DNA from: an uncultured Clostridium sp.
GTDB taxonomy: Bacteria; Bacillota; Clostridia; Lachnospirales; Lachnospiraceae
DNA length: 64,000 nucleotides
Reading direction: 5' to 3'
Assembly (NCBI GenBank): GCA_945915475.1
Contig: CAMEFI010000008.1
Location: forward strand, 29,270 to 93,269
Under the pieces are notes generated by a model that was given only the letters and a program-made list of their open reading frames with translations, was not told where the DNA came from and ran no database searches. The position numbers and the translations under genes were made by a program. This document shows positions 18,523 through 28,111 of this stretch, in pieces (the first letter of the stretch is position 1; every line of letters starts with the position of its first letter).

Positions 18523-19936
18523 AGAAACATCACTTGCAAAAAATACATTTATCATGGCAATTGGAACAATCCTTCCGAAACTGGCATTGTTTATTACGTT
18601 ACCTGTTATTACCGGTCAGCTTACCAAGGCAGAATATGGTACGTATGATCTCATTACAACGCTTGTATCCCTGTTCCTTCCGGTTGCCACTTTACAGGTA
18701 CAGACAGCAGCATTCCGTTTTCTGATTGATTGTAAAGAGGATGAGAGAGGCAAGAAAAAGGTAATAACAAATGTGGTTGTGTTTGTACTGATCTCATCCC
18801 TGATTGCATTATCAATCCTGTTTCTGGCACTGTTCAAATTGTCCCTGTTAGTCCGCACCTTGATCTGTATCTATTTTTTTGCAGATATTATCCTGATGAC
18901 ATTGCTTCAGGTGGTGAGGGGATTGTCCATGCCGAAGCTTTATGCCACATGCACATCTGTGCAGCCTATTGCCAACATGGTGCTGGTGGTTATATTGGTT
19001 TTGTTTGCACAGGGGGGCCTGGTTGGAGCGTTGATATCCATGACGGCGGCCACTTTTCTTGCCATGGTGATCGTAATCCTGCGTGCCCATATCTTCTCCT
19101 ATCTGGATCTGAAACTGTTATCAAAAGATAAAATGAAAGAAATGGTGGGATATGCATGGCCCATGATTCCCAATTCCCTGTCTTTGTGGCTGCTTAACTT
19201 CTCAGACCGGTTAGTGCTTCGTCAGTTTATGGGAATTGAGGCAGTTGCCGTATATGCAGCAGCCAATAAGGTTCCCTCTATGTATTCCCTTGCCAACAGT
19301 GCATTTACCCTTGCATGGCAGGAAAATGCAGCTATTAATGCAAAGGATGAAGATGTGTCTGCTTATTATGGCAGTATGTTTGATAATATTTTGCGGATTC
19401 TATCGGGAATTATGGCATTGTTGATTGCAGCAACACCGGTACTTTTCCGGATTCTGATTCGTGGAGATTATTCAGATGCTTACCGGCAGATGCCAATCCT
19501 TTTGATGGCAATGTTCTTTTCTTCCATGTCTTCTTTTTTGGGTGGAATCTATATCGCACATAAGAAGACGAAGAATGTGGGCGGAACGACAATTATTGCA
19601 GCGGTAGTAAATGTCGTTATTGATCTGGTATGTGTCCGTTTCCTTGGTATCTATGCAGCATCCCTTTCTACGTTGTGTGCATATATGTTTTTGGCACTCT
19701 ACCGGATGTGGAATGTTCAGAAATTCCAGCCAATCCGTTATCGTTATGGGAAAATGATACAGTATCTTTCCGTTCTTGTTATACTGTGTGTAATGGCATG
19801 GATCAATACATGGTATTTGCAATGCCTGAATGCAGGAATTGCGGTTGTATTTGCAGTGTGGATTAACCGGAAACTGGTGAAGAATACTTTGGCAATGTTA
19901 TTAAAGAAAGTGAGAAAAGGGAAAAAACATGAGTGA
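18515..19936 (+). CDS. Lipid-linked oligosaccharide flippase (Wzx/MviN-type)
   Basis: A 473-residue protein with about 14 hydrophobic helices, a basic C-terminus, and the family opening (SLAKNTFIMAIGTILPKLALFITLPV) followed by LTKAEYGTYDL. These are typical of polysaccharide-synthase/flippase MOP-superfamily proteins. It should flip the undecaprenyl-linked repeat unit made by the GT2s around it. It overlaps both neighbours by eight bases. No Wzy-like polymerase is evident in this operon. Confidence 0.9.
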   Translation: MSRETSLAKNTFIMAIGTILPKLALFITLPVITGQLTKAEYGTYDLITTLVSLFLPVATLQVQTAAFRFLIDCKEDERGKKKVITNVVVFVLISSLIALSILFLALFKLSLLVRTLICIYFFADIILMTLLQVVRGLSMPKLYATCTSVQPIANMVLVVILVLFAQGGLVGALISMTAATFLAMVIVILRAHIFSYLDLKLLSKDKMKEMVGYAWPMIPNSLSLWLLNFSDRLVLRQFMGIEAVAVYAAANKVPSMYSLANSAFTLAWQENAAINAKDEDVSAYYGSMFDNILRILSGIMALLIAATPVLFRILIRGDYSDAYRQMPILLMAMFFSSMSSFLGGIYIAHKKTKNVGGTTIIAAVVNVVIDLVCVRFLGIYAASLSTLCAYMFLALYRMWNVQKFQPIRYRYGKMIQYLSVLVILCVMAWINTWYLQCLNAGIAVVFAVWINRKLVKNTLAMLLKKVRKGKKHE

Positions 19937-20672
19937 TGTTTTAGTGACGGTTGTAATGCCCGCTTATAATTGTGAAAGGTATATTGGCGATGCTGTGGCA
20001 TCCGTGCTGCGGCAGAATGTTCCACTGGAACTGATTGTTGTAGAAGATAATTCTTCTGACGGAACGCAGAAGATTATGGAACAATTTGCAAAGGATGAAA
20101 GGGTTACTTATATTCATAATGAAAAGAATTTAGGCGTATCGGAAAGCAGGAATACCGGAATTCGTATGGCCAGGGGAAAATATATTGCCTTTTTAGATGC
20201 AGATGATTATTGGACAGATGATAAGTTAGAGAAGCAGGTTGCGCTAATGGAAGCAAAGCAGGCGGTATTATCTTCTGTTGCCAGAGAACTGATGGATGAA
20301 AACGGGGTATGCTCCGGTAAAATGATACCGATTCAGAGCGAAATCACATATAAGGATCTGTTAAAGAGCAATACTATCAATACGTCCGGGTCTATGATAC
20401 GGACAGAGGTTGCGAAGGAATTTCAGATGGGGCAGGATCAGTTGCATGAGGATTATATTCTGTGGCTTAAGGTTTTAAAAAAATATGGCATGGCGTATGG
20501 CATCAACGAACCATTATTAAAATACCGGGTGATGAAAAGCTCCAAATCCGGGGATAAGTTCAAATCTGCAAAAATGACATGGGGTGTGTATCGGTATATG
20601 GGACTTTCCTTTCCCCAGTGCCTCTATTATTTTGTACAATATGCGGTTGCAGGCTTCCGGAAATATCATTAA
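19929..20672 (+). CDS. GT2 family glycosyltransferase, last gene of the operon
   Basis: A 247-residue compact GT2. VTVVMPAYNCERYI, VEDNSSDGTQ and AFLDADDYW (DxD) are present, and the C-terminus ends with a short hydrophobic helix (LYYFVQYAVAG). The short length resembles WaaE/LgtA-type transferases. The start overlaps the flippase stop by eight bases. No clear hairpin terminator follows before the glmS promoter. Confidence 0.85.
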   Translation: MSDVLVTVVMPAYNCERYIGDAVASVLRQNVPLELIVVEDNSSDGTQKIMEQFAKDERVTYIHNEKNLGVSESRNTGIRMARGKYIAFLDADDYWTDDKLEKQVALMEAKQAVLSSVARELMDENGVCSGKMIPIQSEITYKDLLKSNTINTSGSMIRTEVAKEFQMGQDQLHEDYILWLKVLKKYGMAYGINEPLLKYRVMKSSKSGDKFKSAKMTWGVYRYMGLSFPQCLYYFVQYAVAGFRKYH

Positions 20673-20710
20673 ATTTCATGTCCTTTCATAAAATCTTAAT
20701 AAAACGTATA

Positions 20711-20739
20711 TTGTAAAATGTCTGTTAAGGTGTTATAAT
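20711..20739 (+). promoter_or_regulatory. Promoter of glmS
   Basis: TTGTAA at 20711-20716, a 17-base spacer and a perfect TATAAT at 20734-20739, giving a leader of about 95 bases before glmS. I see no conserved glmS-ribozyme core in that leader. Confidence 0.75.
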
Positions 20740-20840
20740 TTTGCTAGTTTTGTAGTAAATTAGTGTTTTTATGGAATAGAATTATTTATAAAACCAGCAG
20801 TTATGAAATGGAAAGTATCGGAATATAAGGAGGACACAGT

Positions 20841-22667
20841 ATGTGTGGAATTGTAGGATATGTTGGCAAGGAACAGGCTGCACCGATTCTGTTAGATGGG
20901 TTAGCCAAACTTGAATACAGAGGATATGATTCAGCGGGTGTTGCCGTATATGATGGAAGCAATATAGAGATTGTGAAGGCCAAGGGAAGATTACAGGCGT
21001 TACGGGATCTTACAGGAGATGGTAAGAATTTAACCGGCACCATCGGTATTGGACACACGAGATGGGCAACCCATGGAGAACCGTCTGTAACCAATGCACA
21101 TCCGCATTTTAATGAGAAGAAGACAATTGCAGTGGTACATAATGGTATTATCGAGAATTATCAGCCTTTGAAGGAGAAGATGCTTTCAAAGGGATATCAT
21201 TTTGCCTCTGAGACGGATACAGAAGTGGTAGCACATTTACTGGATTACTATTATGATGGGAATCCACTTCGTGCCATTGAGAAGGTGATGCACAGAGTAC
21301 AGGGCTCCTATGCTTTGGGCATTCTCTTTAAAGATTTTCCGGATAAGATGTATGCGGTAAGAAAGGACTCTCCGTTAGTGGTTGGAGCATCCGATGCAGG
21401 TAACTTTATCGCATCTGATGTGCCGGCAATTCTCAAATATACAAGAGATGTGTATTTCATTGAGAATGGAGAGATATGTGAGTTATCGGGAGAGGGAATT
21501 CAGTTCTTTAATGAGGACCTGGAGTCTATTCACAAAGAGACGAAGACGATTGAATGGGATATTGAAGCCGCAGAGAAGGGTGGATATGAACATTTCATGT
21601 TGAAGGAGATTTATGAACAGCCCAAGGCTGTTTTAGATACGATCAGTCCTCGGATTAAGGGGGATGAGATTGTCATTGACGAGCTTAACATGACAGAAGA
21701 AGAGATTAAGGGATTACGCCGAATCTATATTGTAGGATGTGGTTCTGCTTATCATGTTGGGGTGACAGGAAGATATGTGATAGAGAAATTAACCAGGATT
21801 CCGGTGGAAGTGGATATTGCTTCCGAGTTCCGGTACAGAGATCCGATTATGGAACCGGATTCCATGACGATTATCATCAGCCAGTCAGGAGAGACGGCAG
21901 ATTCCCTGGCAGCACTTCGAAAAGCACAGGAGTTAGGCTCGAAAGTGTTAGGAATTGTCAATGTGGTGGGTTCTACCATTGCAAGAGAGGCAGACAATGT
22001 ATTATATACCTGGGCAGGACCGGAGATTTCCGTTGCCACAACGAAGGCGTACAGTACACAGCTTTCTGCACTTTACCTGCTTGCCATGTTATTTGGTAAG
22101 ACACGCCAGACCATTTCGGATGAAGAGTATGCCGAGATGCTGAAAGAGTTAAAAAGTCTTCCGGATAAGATTTCGGAGATTTTAGGGGATAAAGAGAGAA
22201 TTCAATGGTTTGCAAGCAAATATGCAAATGCCAAAGATGTGTTCTTCTTAGGAAGAGGTGTTGACTATGCAACATCCATGGAGGGTTCACTGAAACTCAA
22301 AGAGATTTCTTATATTCATTCAGAAGCCTATGCGGCCGGTGAATTGAAGCATGGAACCATTTCACTGATTGAAGACGGCATCTTGACCGTAGCAGTTGTG
22401 ACACAACCGGATCTGTATGAGAAGATGATCAGTAACATTGTTGAGGTACGAACCAGAGGTGGATATATCTTTACATTAACAAACAAGGGTAATTGTGTAA
22501 TGGAAGATAATTCTGATTTTACGGTTTATATTCCAAAGACACATCCTTGCTTCACACCATCTCTTGCAGTGATTCCATTGCAGTTATTTGGATATTATGT
22601 GTCCGTGGCAAAAGGATTGGATGTTGATAAGCCTAGAAACCTTGCAAAGTCTGTTACGGTAGAATAG
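20841..22667 (+). CDS. glmS: Glutamine-fructose-6-phosphate aminotransferase
   Basis: GlmS makes glucosamine-6-phosphate from fructose-6-phosphate and glutamine, the first step to UDP-GlcNAc for peptidoglycan and the glycans of this region. The 608-residue product has the full family layout. An N-terminal glutaminase begins MCGIVGYVG, so Cys2 is the nucleophile; GHTRWATHGEPS is present; two SIS domains follow with SQSGETADSL and the repeated STAYS-type loop (TTKAYSTQ); and it ends in KPRNLAKSVTVE. The ribosome site AGGAGG is ideal. It has its own promoter and stands alone or with the LCP gene 34 bases downstream. Confidence 0.97.
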   Translation: MCGIVGYVGKEQAAPILLDGLAKLEYRGYDSAGVAVYDGSNIEIVKAKGRLQALRDLTGDGKNLTGTIGIGHTRWATHGEPSVTNAHPHFNEKKTIAVVHNGIIENYQPLKEKMLSKGYHFASETDTEVVAHLLDYYYDGNPLRAIEKVMHRVQGSYALGILFKDFPDKMYAVRKDSPLVVGASDAGNFIASDVPAILKYTRDVYFIENGEICELSGEGIQFFNEDLESIHKETKTIEWDIEAAEKGGYEHFMLKEIYEQPKAVLDTISPRIKGDEIVIDELNMTEEEIKGLRRIYIVGCGSAYHVGVTGRYVIEKLTRIPVEVDIASEFRYRDPIMEPDSMTIIISQSGETADSLAALRKAQELGSKVLGIVNVVGSTIAREADNVLYTWAGPEISVATTKAYSTQLSALYLLAMLFGKTRQTISDEEYAEMLKELKSLPDKISEILGDKERIQWFASKYANAKDVFFLGRGVDYATSMEGSLKLKEISYIHSEAYAAGELKHGTISLIEDGILTVAVVTQPDLYEKMISNIVEVRTRGGYIFTLTNKGNCVMEDNSDFTVYIPKTHPCFTPSLAVIPLQLFGYYVSVAKGLDVDKPRNLAKSVTVE

Positions 22668-22701
22668 TTTCAGAAGAAACATATTAGGAGGATTTAGTTT
22701 C

Positions 22702-23820
22702 ATGAGTAAGAAGAGAAAGAAGAGTAAGAATAAGAAGTTAGGACTTATTCTATTCGCTGAAATACTGGTATTTGTTGGTCTGGTTGCAGGATACGGCTGG
22801 TATTATGTGAATCATTCGTTGGATTTGATGGCGCAGGACACAACAGACAAGGAAGAGATTGATGTCAGTGATGCGGTTACGGATACCATGAAGGAGAAAT
22901 ACCGTACCATTGCATTATTCGGTCTGGATACAAGAGAGAACGCGGATATGACCAAAGAAGGAGTGGCACACAGTGATGCAGTTATTATTGCTTGTATCAA
23001 TAACGAGACCAAGGAAGTGAAACTTGCATCGGTATATCGTGACTGCTTCCTGGAGATGGCACGGTCCACACCGTCTACCCAGAAATATACACATGCTTAT
23101 TTCTTAGGCGGACCGACATGTGCGGTTGAGACACTTAACAAGAATTTGGATTTGAATATTAAGGATTATGTTTCTGTTAATTTTGAAGCACTTGCAAAAG
23201 CCATTGATGCGTTAGGTGGAGTTACCATCAATGTGAAGGAGAAAGAGCTGAATAATCTGAATAAGAACCTGCAGGAACAAGTGCAGGTAACCGGTATTTA
23301 TTCAGATGGGGTATGGTCAGCCGGTGAGCAGACCCTGAATGGCACACAGGCTACGGCATATGCACGAATCCGTAAGGTTGGTAACGGAGATTTTGAAAGA
23401 ACACAGAGACAACGTGCAGTGATTGCAGCGATGGTGAAGAAGGCGAAGGAATCAGATCTTTCTACTTTGAATTCTGTGATCAATGAAGTATTTCCAATGG
23501 TTGCAACCAATATGAGCAATAGCGAGATACTGGATCTGGCAAAAGATATTTTCAGTTATAATTTGGGTGATAACATTGGTTTCCCACTTTCCAATGAGAC
23601 ACCAACGCTTGGTTCAAAGGGTAGCGTGGTTGTTCCGGCAAACCTGCTCAGTAATGTAGAGAATCTGCATGAATTCCTTTATCCGGATGATACCGAATAT
23701 ACACCTTCTGCAGAGGTGAGACGGATCAGTGATGCGATTACAAATGAGACAGGAATTGGTGATGAGTTTACGGATGATAAGAAGACAGAAGCACCAACTT
23801 CCACAAACTCTGATAACTAA
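22702..23820 (+). CDS. LytR-CpsA-Psr (LCP) wall-polymer ligase
   Basis: A 372-residue type II membrane protein: a basic N-terminus, one signal-anchor helix (residues 12-35) and an extracellular LCP domain. The active-site segments are visible: LFGLDTREN with the metal Asp and Arg, SDAVIIACIN, SVYRDCFLE, and YARIRKVGNGDFERTQRQR with the pyrophosphate-binding arginines. LCP enzymes move undecaprenyl-linked teichoic acid or capsule onto peptidoglycan, so it is the natural last step for the polymers made here. A low-complexity Thr/Asp tail ends the protein. A hairpin follows at 23844. Confidence 0.93.
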   Translation: MSKKRKKSKNKKLGLILFAEILVFVGLVAGYGWYYVNHSLDLMAQDTTDKEEIDVSDAVTDTMKEKYRTIALFGLDTRENADMTKEGVAHSDAVIIACINNETKEVKLASVYRDCFLEMARSTPSTQKYTHAYFLGGPTCAVETLNKNLDLNIKDYVSVNFEALAKAIDALGGVTINVKEKELNNLNKNLQEQVQVTGIYSDGVWSAGEQTLNGTQATAYARIRKVGNGDFERTQRQRAVIAAMVKKAKESDLSTLNSVINEVFPMVATNMSNSEILDLAKDIFSYNLGDNIGFPLSNETPTLGSKGSVVVPANLLSNVENLHEFLYPDDTEYTPSAEVRRISDAITNETGIGDEFTDDKKTEAPTSTNSDN

Positions 23821-23843
23821 ATCAGACAGATAACAGATGAGAC

Positions 23844-23877
23844 AGGAACTTTATTTGCAAAGGTAAAGTTCCTTTTT
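23844..23877 (+). terminator. Rho-independent terminator after the LCP gene
   Basis: AGGAACTTT and AAAGTTCCT form a 9-base perfect stem around a 12-base loop, followed by TTTT. The next gene starts only 25 bases later, so its expression needs readthrough or a promoter I cannot place. Confidence 0.75.
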
Positions 23878-23901
23878 CTTACTATGACAGGAGGGAATGG
23901 A

Positions 23902-25296
23902 ATGAAACGGAAAATGTGGATGATTGCCGGCGGATTCATTGTTGCAGGCAGCTTGGGATTATCGGGTATGTTAATGAATCCCAACACGGTATATGCACAG
24001 GAAACGGCAGACATGACAAATGATAATCAGGAAGAGGTACCGGAGAAGGTAGAAGTGGAGCAGGTGACGATCCAGGGGGAAAAGACGTTATACCTGCGTT
24101 GCAAGAATGGTCAGGTACAGTATACCCAGACAGATCTTGTGGCAGTATTTGCACCAGAGAATGCAACCGGTAAGCAGATTAAGACATGGACAAGCAGTAA
24201 TCCTGAGGTTGCCTGGGTTGATATCAACGGGAGAGTAGAGGCCAGAATGCCCGGTCAGACTGTGATTACAGCAATTACAGGCAATGGGATACAGGGGAAT
24301 ATTACCATTCGTGTAATCTATGATGGTGTGATATACACATCGGATCATAAGGAAGTATATTATGAGAATGGAACTCTTTTGACAAATCGCTTTTATGTGA
24401 TAGATGGTCAGACCTACTATTTGGGACAGGATGGTACCAAATTAACAGGCTGGCAGAATATAGGGGGTAAACGGTATTATTTTAATGAAAGTGGAGTTAT
24501 GTTAACCGGATGGCAAACGATAGTAGGGCAGCATTTTTACTTTAATGCAGATGGTGTTATGCTTACCGGTTTACAGAATATAGAAGGACAGACCTATTAC
24601 TTTAATGAAAATGGAGTTATGTTAACTGGCTGGCATACAATTAATGGAAAGCAGTATTGCTTTAATGATCAGGGAAGGATGATATCGGTAGGCTGGCTTA
24701 CTGTGAATGGAAGACAGTATTATTTTGATGTAAATGGTACAATGACAACAGGATGGCAGGTGATTAACCAGAGACGTTACTATTTTGATGCTGACGGCGG
24801 AATGGTTACCGGCTGGAAAACAATATCCGGGAAGAAATATTATTTCAATAAAGAAGGAGCCTTGTTGGCATCCGGGTGGATTACAGATGGTGGAAAACGG
24901 TACTATTTAGATGCAAATGGACAATGTAAGACCGGTTTTCAGACAATATCCGGGAAAAAATATTATTTTAACAAGAAGGGGGAAATGACCACAGGGTTCC
25001 GCACAATTGGGAAGAAAAAATATTATTTTGGGAAAAAAGGAGTCATGGCAACCGGTTTTAGGAAGATCTCCGGAAAGACGTATTACTTTAATAAGAAAGG
25101 CGTTATGTTAACCGGTTGGCAGAAGATTCAGAAGAAAACCTATTACTTCAATAAGAAGGGAGTCATGGCAACCGGCTGGAGAACCATGGATGGTAAGCAT
25201 TATTACTTTGATAACAAGGGGGTTATGTTTACCGGATTACATACAATTCATGGAGTATCATACTATTTTTCACCGGATGGACATTTGGCACTGTGA
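23902..25296 (+). CDS. Secreted Big2-like plus cell-wall-binding-repeat protein
   Basis: A 464-residue surface protein. The signal peptide ends near NPNTVYAQET. A bacterial Ig-like (Big2) domain follows with WTSSNPEVAWVDINGRVEA. From about residue 165 to the end there are at least a dozen 20-residue repeats of the pattern TGWQ-x-I-x-G-K-x-YYF-x-x-x-G-x-M, the YG-type choline/cell-wall-binding repeat. No catalytic domain is present, so it is a wall-bound structural, adhesive or scaffolding protein. The ATG at 23902 is chosen because AGGAGGG lies just upstream; the in-frame ATG at 23884 is poorly placed. The GH5 gene follows 13 bases on. Confidence 0.88.
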   Translation: MKRKMWMIAGGFIVAGSLGLSGMLMNPNTVYAQETADMTNDNQEEVPEKVEVEQVTIQGEKTLYLRCKNGQVQYTQTDLVAVFAPENATGKQIKTWTSSNPEVAWVDINGRVEARMPGQTVITAITGNGIQGNITIRVIYDGVIYTSDHKEVYYENGTLLTNRFYVIDGQTYYLGQDGTKLTGWQNIGGKRYYFNESGVMLTGWQTIVGQHFYFNADGVMLTGLQNIEGQTYYFNENGVMLTGWHTINGKQYCFNDQGRMISVGWLTVNGRQYYFDVNGTMTTGWQVINQRRYYFDADGGMVTGWKTISGKKYYFNKEGALLASGWITDGGKRYYLDANGQCKTGFQTISGKKYYFNKKGEMTTGFRTIGKKKYYFGKKGVMATGFRKISGKTYYFNKKGVMLTGWQKIQKKTYYFNKKGVMATGWRTMDGKHYYFDNKGVMFTGLHTIHGVSYYFSPDGHLAL

Positions 25297-25309
25297 AAGG
25301 AGAACAGGG

Positions 25310-26644
25310 ATGAATAATAGAAGATGGGGCGTTGTGGTTTGCACATTGATCTGTATGATGGGTATAGCCTTTTGCGGAATGCATGTATCTGCGAAAGGGG
25401 TTGCGGATTATGGAGCACTTAAGGTAGAAGGAACACAGCTTGTAAGCCAGAAAACAGGAGAGAAGGTTGTGTTACGGGGTGTCAGTACCCATGGAATTAA
25501 CTGGGATGTAGGATATCCTTATATTTCCAAGGCAGCATTTCAGACGTTACGGGATCAGTATGCAGTAAATGCAATCCGGCTTGCTATGTACACAACGGAA
25601 TACTATGGATATTGTGATAAGGCAGGGGCAGCAGAAAGTCAAAGTACGGTTCAGGCAACCCTTAAGAGCCGGATTGAGACCGGTGTAACGGCAGCAACAG
25701 AGCTTGGAATGTATGTGATTATTGACTGGCATGTGTTGAATGATCAGAATCCGAACCGATATAAGGATGAGGCGAAGGCTTTCTTTAAGGAAATGTCAGG
25801 AAAATATGCGAATCAGGACAATGTGATCTATGAGATTTGTAATGAGCCTAATGGAGGAACGAGCTGGGACGATATTACAAGCTATGCAAATGCTGTGATA
25901 CCGGTTATCCGGGCCAACGATCCGGATGCGATTGTAATCGTGGGAACACCTACCTGGTCGCAGGATGTGGATGTGGCTGCGAATAAGCCGCTTTCTTATG
26001 ATAATGTATTATATGCATTGCATTTCTATTCGGCAACTCATAAAGATAGTTACCGGGAAAAGCTGAAGACAGCACTTTCAAAAGGATTACCTGTTATTGT
26101 GTCTGAGTTTGGAGTATCAGAGGCAAGTGGATCTGGAAATATTGATACAGGTGAAGCAAAAAAATGGCTGGATCTGTTAGATGAGAATGGTATCAGTTAT
26201 TTTGCATGGAGTCTTAGTAATAAGGCAGAATCGGCTTCGCTGTTAAAGGCAGGTACGAATAAAAAGAGTGGATGGACAAAAAATGATCTGTCAACAGCGG
26301 GCAAATGGATTCTTTCCCAGTATCCGCTTCGTAGTGGCGAATGGAAGACGCAATCCTCCGGGACACTTTCCAAGGTAAAGGGAGTTAAGCTTAAACGAAG
26401 TGGTTCTAAGAAGATGAAAGTGAAGTTTACGAAAGTAGCAGGTGCACAGGGATATCAGATCACATATAGTACCAGTAAGAACTTTACAAAGGCAAAGAAA
26501 AAGATTGTTTATAAGAATCGTACTACCATTCCGGGTCTTAAGAGCGGAAAGACGTATTATGTGAAAGTACGGGCGTTTCAGAAAAAAGAGGGAACACGGA
26601 TATATGGTGCATTCAGCTCTTCGAAAAAGCTAAAGGTAAAATAA
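25310..26644 (+). CDS. Secreted GH5 endoglucanase with C-terminal Fn3-like domain
   Basis: A 444-residue secreted glycoside hydrolase. The signal peptide ends at HVSAKG. The GH5 barrel (about 35-335) carries RGVSTHGI, the acid/base Glu179 in ICNEPNG, the HFY strand and the nucleophile Glu266 in VSEFGVSEASG, typical of the cellulase subgroup (GH5_2-like). A basic fibronectin-like domain follows (about 350-444, with GYQITYSTSKNF and GKTYYVKVRAF). The open frame extends back to 25190 inside the previous gene, but AGGAGAACAGGG directly precedes the ATG at 25310. Beta-glucan hydrolysis is expected; whether the target is dietary or self glycan is unknown. Confidence 0.92.
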   Translation: MNNRRWGVVVCTLICMMGIAFCGMHVSAKGVADYGALKVEGTQLVSQKTGEKVVLRGVSTHGINWDVGYPYISKAAFQTLRDQYAVNAIRLAMYTTEYYGYCDKAGAAESQSTVQATLKSRIETGVTAATELGMYVIIDWHVLNDQNPNRYKDEAKAFFKEMSGKYANQDNVIYEICNEPNGGTSWDDITSYANAVIPVIRANDPDAIVIVGTPTWSQDVDVAANKPLSYDNVLYALHFYSATHKDSYREKLKTALSKGLPVIVSEFGVSEASGSGNIDTGEAKKWLDLLDENGISYFAWSLSNKAESASLLKAGTNKKSGWTKNDLSTAGKWILSQYPLRSGEWKTQSSGTLSKVKGVKLKRSGSKKMKVKFTKVAGAQGYQITYSTSKNFTKAKKKIVYKNRTTIPGLKSGKTYYVKVRAFQKKEGTRIYGAFSSSKKLKVK

Positions 26645-26653
26645 TAGAGGGGC

Positions 26654-26682
26654 TTGCAAAGTGCATAAATTGGTAATATAAT
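26654..26682 (+). promoter_or_regulatory. Promoter of the L,D-transpeptidase gene
   Basis: TTGCAA, a 17-base spacer and a perfect TATAAT at 26677-26682, with a leader of about 55 bases before the start at 26745. Confidence 0.7.
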
Positions 26683-26744
26683 ATCAAATTGTGAAAAGAT
26701 GGCAACGATAGAATTAAGAGAATGTGTGAAATGGAGACAGAATC

Positions 26745-27869
26745 ATGAGAAGATTACCGAATAAGAATCAGCTTTTAATGGCATTGATCCTGGGCGGAGT
26801 ATTATGGACAGGAGTATCAGTCCATGCAGAAACAACGGTTATACAATCAAAGCCGGCAACATCTGAGGAGACAACAATTCCGGCACAGCAGACCACAACC
26901 GAGACAGATGGAACAGTGAAAAATGGTTGGGATGCCTCAAAGCAGGAATATTACAAGGATGGTGTAAAGGCAAAAGGTTTTAACTGGGTTGAAGACAGCT
27001 TATACTATTTTGATTCAAAGGGAAAGCTTTACACGAAAACCGGATTTCGGGAGATTCAGGGGGATACATATTATATCCAGGATGATTACTCCGTGGCTAC
27101 CGGTGTATGCAAGGTAGATGATGAAGCATATTATTTTGATACAGAGACCGGTGTGATGGCAGAAGAGACCGGTGTTGTAAAGCTGAATGGCAATTACTAT
27201 AATTTTGATGAAGATTCCGTATTGCAGAGTGGATGGTATCGCAATTCTAAGAATAAGAGATATTATTTTAGCCCTGAGACCTATGCAGCTTTGACCAATT
27301 GGAATTATGTTGGCAAATATAAGTATTATTTCAAGAAGAACGGACAATTAGTTCAGGATGTCAGAAAGATATTGACCAAGAAACAGAAGGAATCATATAC
27401 CATCCGGGTTAACCGGAAGGGAAGCTGTGTAACCGTATATGCGAAAGATGGTAAGCAGGGATATACAATACCGGTTGTTGCTTTTGTATGTTCGGCCGGT
27501 AATCATACTCCGAAGGGAACATTTAAGATTAAGGATAAGCTTCGCTGGCATGAACTGGATGGACCATCATGGGGCCAGTGGTGTGAACATCTGACTACAG
27601 AGATTCTATTCCATTCTGTATATTATGATAGAGAACGGGATAATAAGTCATTGAATGTAAAAGCTTATAACAAGCTGGGTACGGTGGCATCTCATGGATG
27701 TATCCGGTTAACGGCAGGAGATGCAAAATGGATCTATGATAATTGTGATATTGGAACAAAGGTTACCATTTATGATAATGCGAAGGTTCCCGGACCTTTT
27801 GATAAACCAAAGGCCAAGAAGTTGAGTTCGAATCATACATGGGATCCTACAGATCCGGCTTTCAAATAG
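26745..27869 (+). CDS. L,D-transpeptidase (YkuD domain) with cell-wall-binding repeats
   Basis: A 374-residue secreted enzyme that forms 3-3 peptidoglycan cross-links or anchors proteins. The signal peptide ends near VSVHAET. Residues 57-205 are degenerate YG-type wall-binding repeats (DSLYYFDSKGKLYTKTGF and similar). The YkuD catalytic domain spans about 217-345 with the defining SHGCIRL motif, Cys319 being the nucleophile, and the upstream His in EILFHSVYY. TGGAGA eight bases before the ATG supports the start. It has its own promoter and a strong terminator. Confidence 0.93.
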   Translation: MRRLPNKNQLLMALILGGVLWTGVSVHAETTVIQSKPATSEETTIPAQQTTTETDGTVKNGWDASKQEYYKDGVKAKGFNWVEDSLYYFDSKGKLYTKTGFREIQGDTYYIQDDYSVATGVCKVDDEAYYFDTETGVMAEETGVVKLNGNYYNFDEDSVLQSGWYRNSKNKRYYFSPETYAALTNWNYVGKYKYYFKKNGQLVQDVRKILTKKQKESYTIRVNRKGSCVTVYAKDGKQGYTIPVVAFVCSAGNHTPKGTFKIKDKLRWHELDGPSWGQWCEHLTTEILFHSVYYDRERDNKSLNVKAYNKLGTVASHGCIRLTAGDAKWIYDNCDIGTKVTIYDNAKVPGPFDKPKAKKLSSNHTWDPTDPAFK

Positions 27870-27926
27870 ATGAAATAACGTCTGTTTACACGATAAATTC
27901 TATATATAGTGAGTTAATTTTAATGT

Positions 27927-27970
27927 AAAACGAACAATTGTCTGATTATTAGACAATTGTTCGTTTTTTT
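27927..27970 (+). terminator. Strong terminator after the L,D-transpeptidase
   Basis: A perfect stem (AAAACGAACAATTGTCT with AGACAATTGTTCGTTTT, 17 bases) around a 7-base loop, ending in seven T. It is nearly symmetric in A/T flanks, so it may act in both directions. Confidence 0.92.
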
Positions 27971-28011
27971 ACTATTTACAAAAGAGGGAAATGATTGTAA
28001 TATAACATCAG

Positions 28012-28039
28012 TTGAAATGCAGTATATATACATTATAAT
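28012..28039 (+). promoter_or_regulatory. Promoter of gltBD
   Basis: TTGAAA at 28012-28017, a 16-base spacer and a perfect TATAAT at 28034-28039. The A+T-rich leader to 28112 is about 65 bases; I see no recognisable riboswitch in it. Confidence 0.7.
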
Positions 28040-28111
28040 ATACAAGTTATATTCTAATAACGTACTGTATGATAATAATATTGAAGTTATAGTATCAGGA
28101 AGGAGAAAGTG

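Noticed and set aside
20740..20840. glmS ribozyme in the leader of glmS
   Set aside because: The leader lacks the conserved ribozyme core sequences and is short and A+T-rich; only a promoter and ribosome site are supported.
24400..25296. Repeated DNA as CRISPR or minisatellite
   Set aside because: The repetition is at protein level, in-frame wall-binding repeats with diverged DNA, and there are no spacers.
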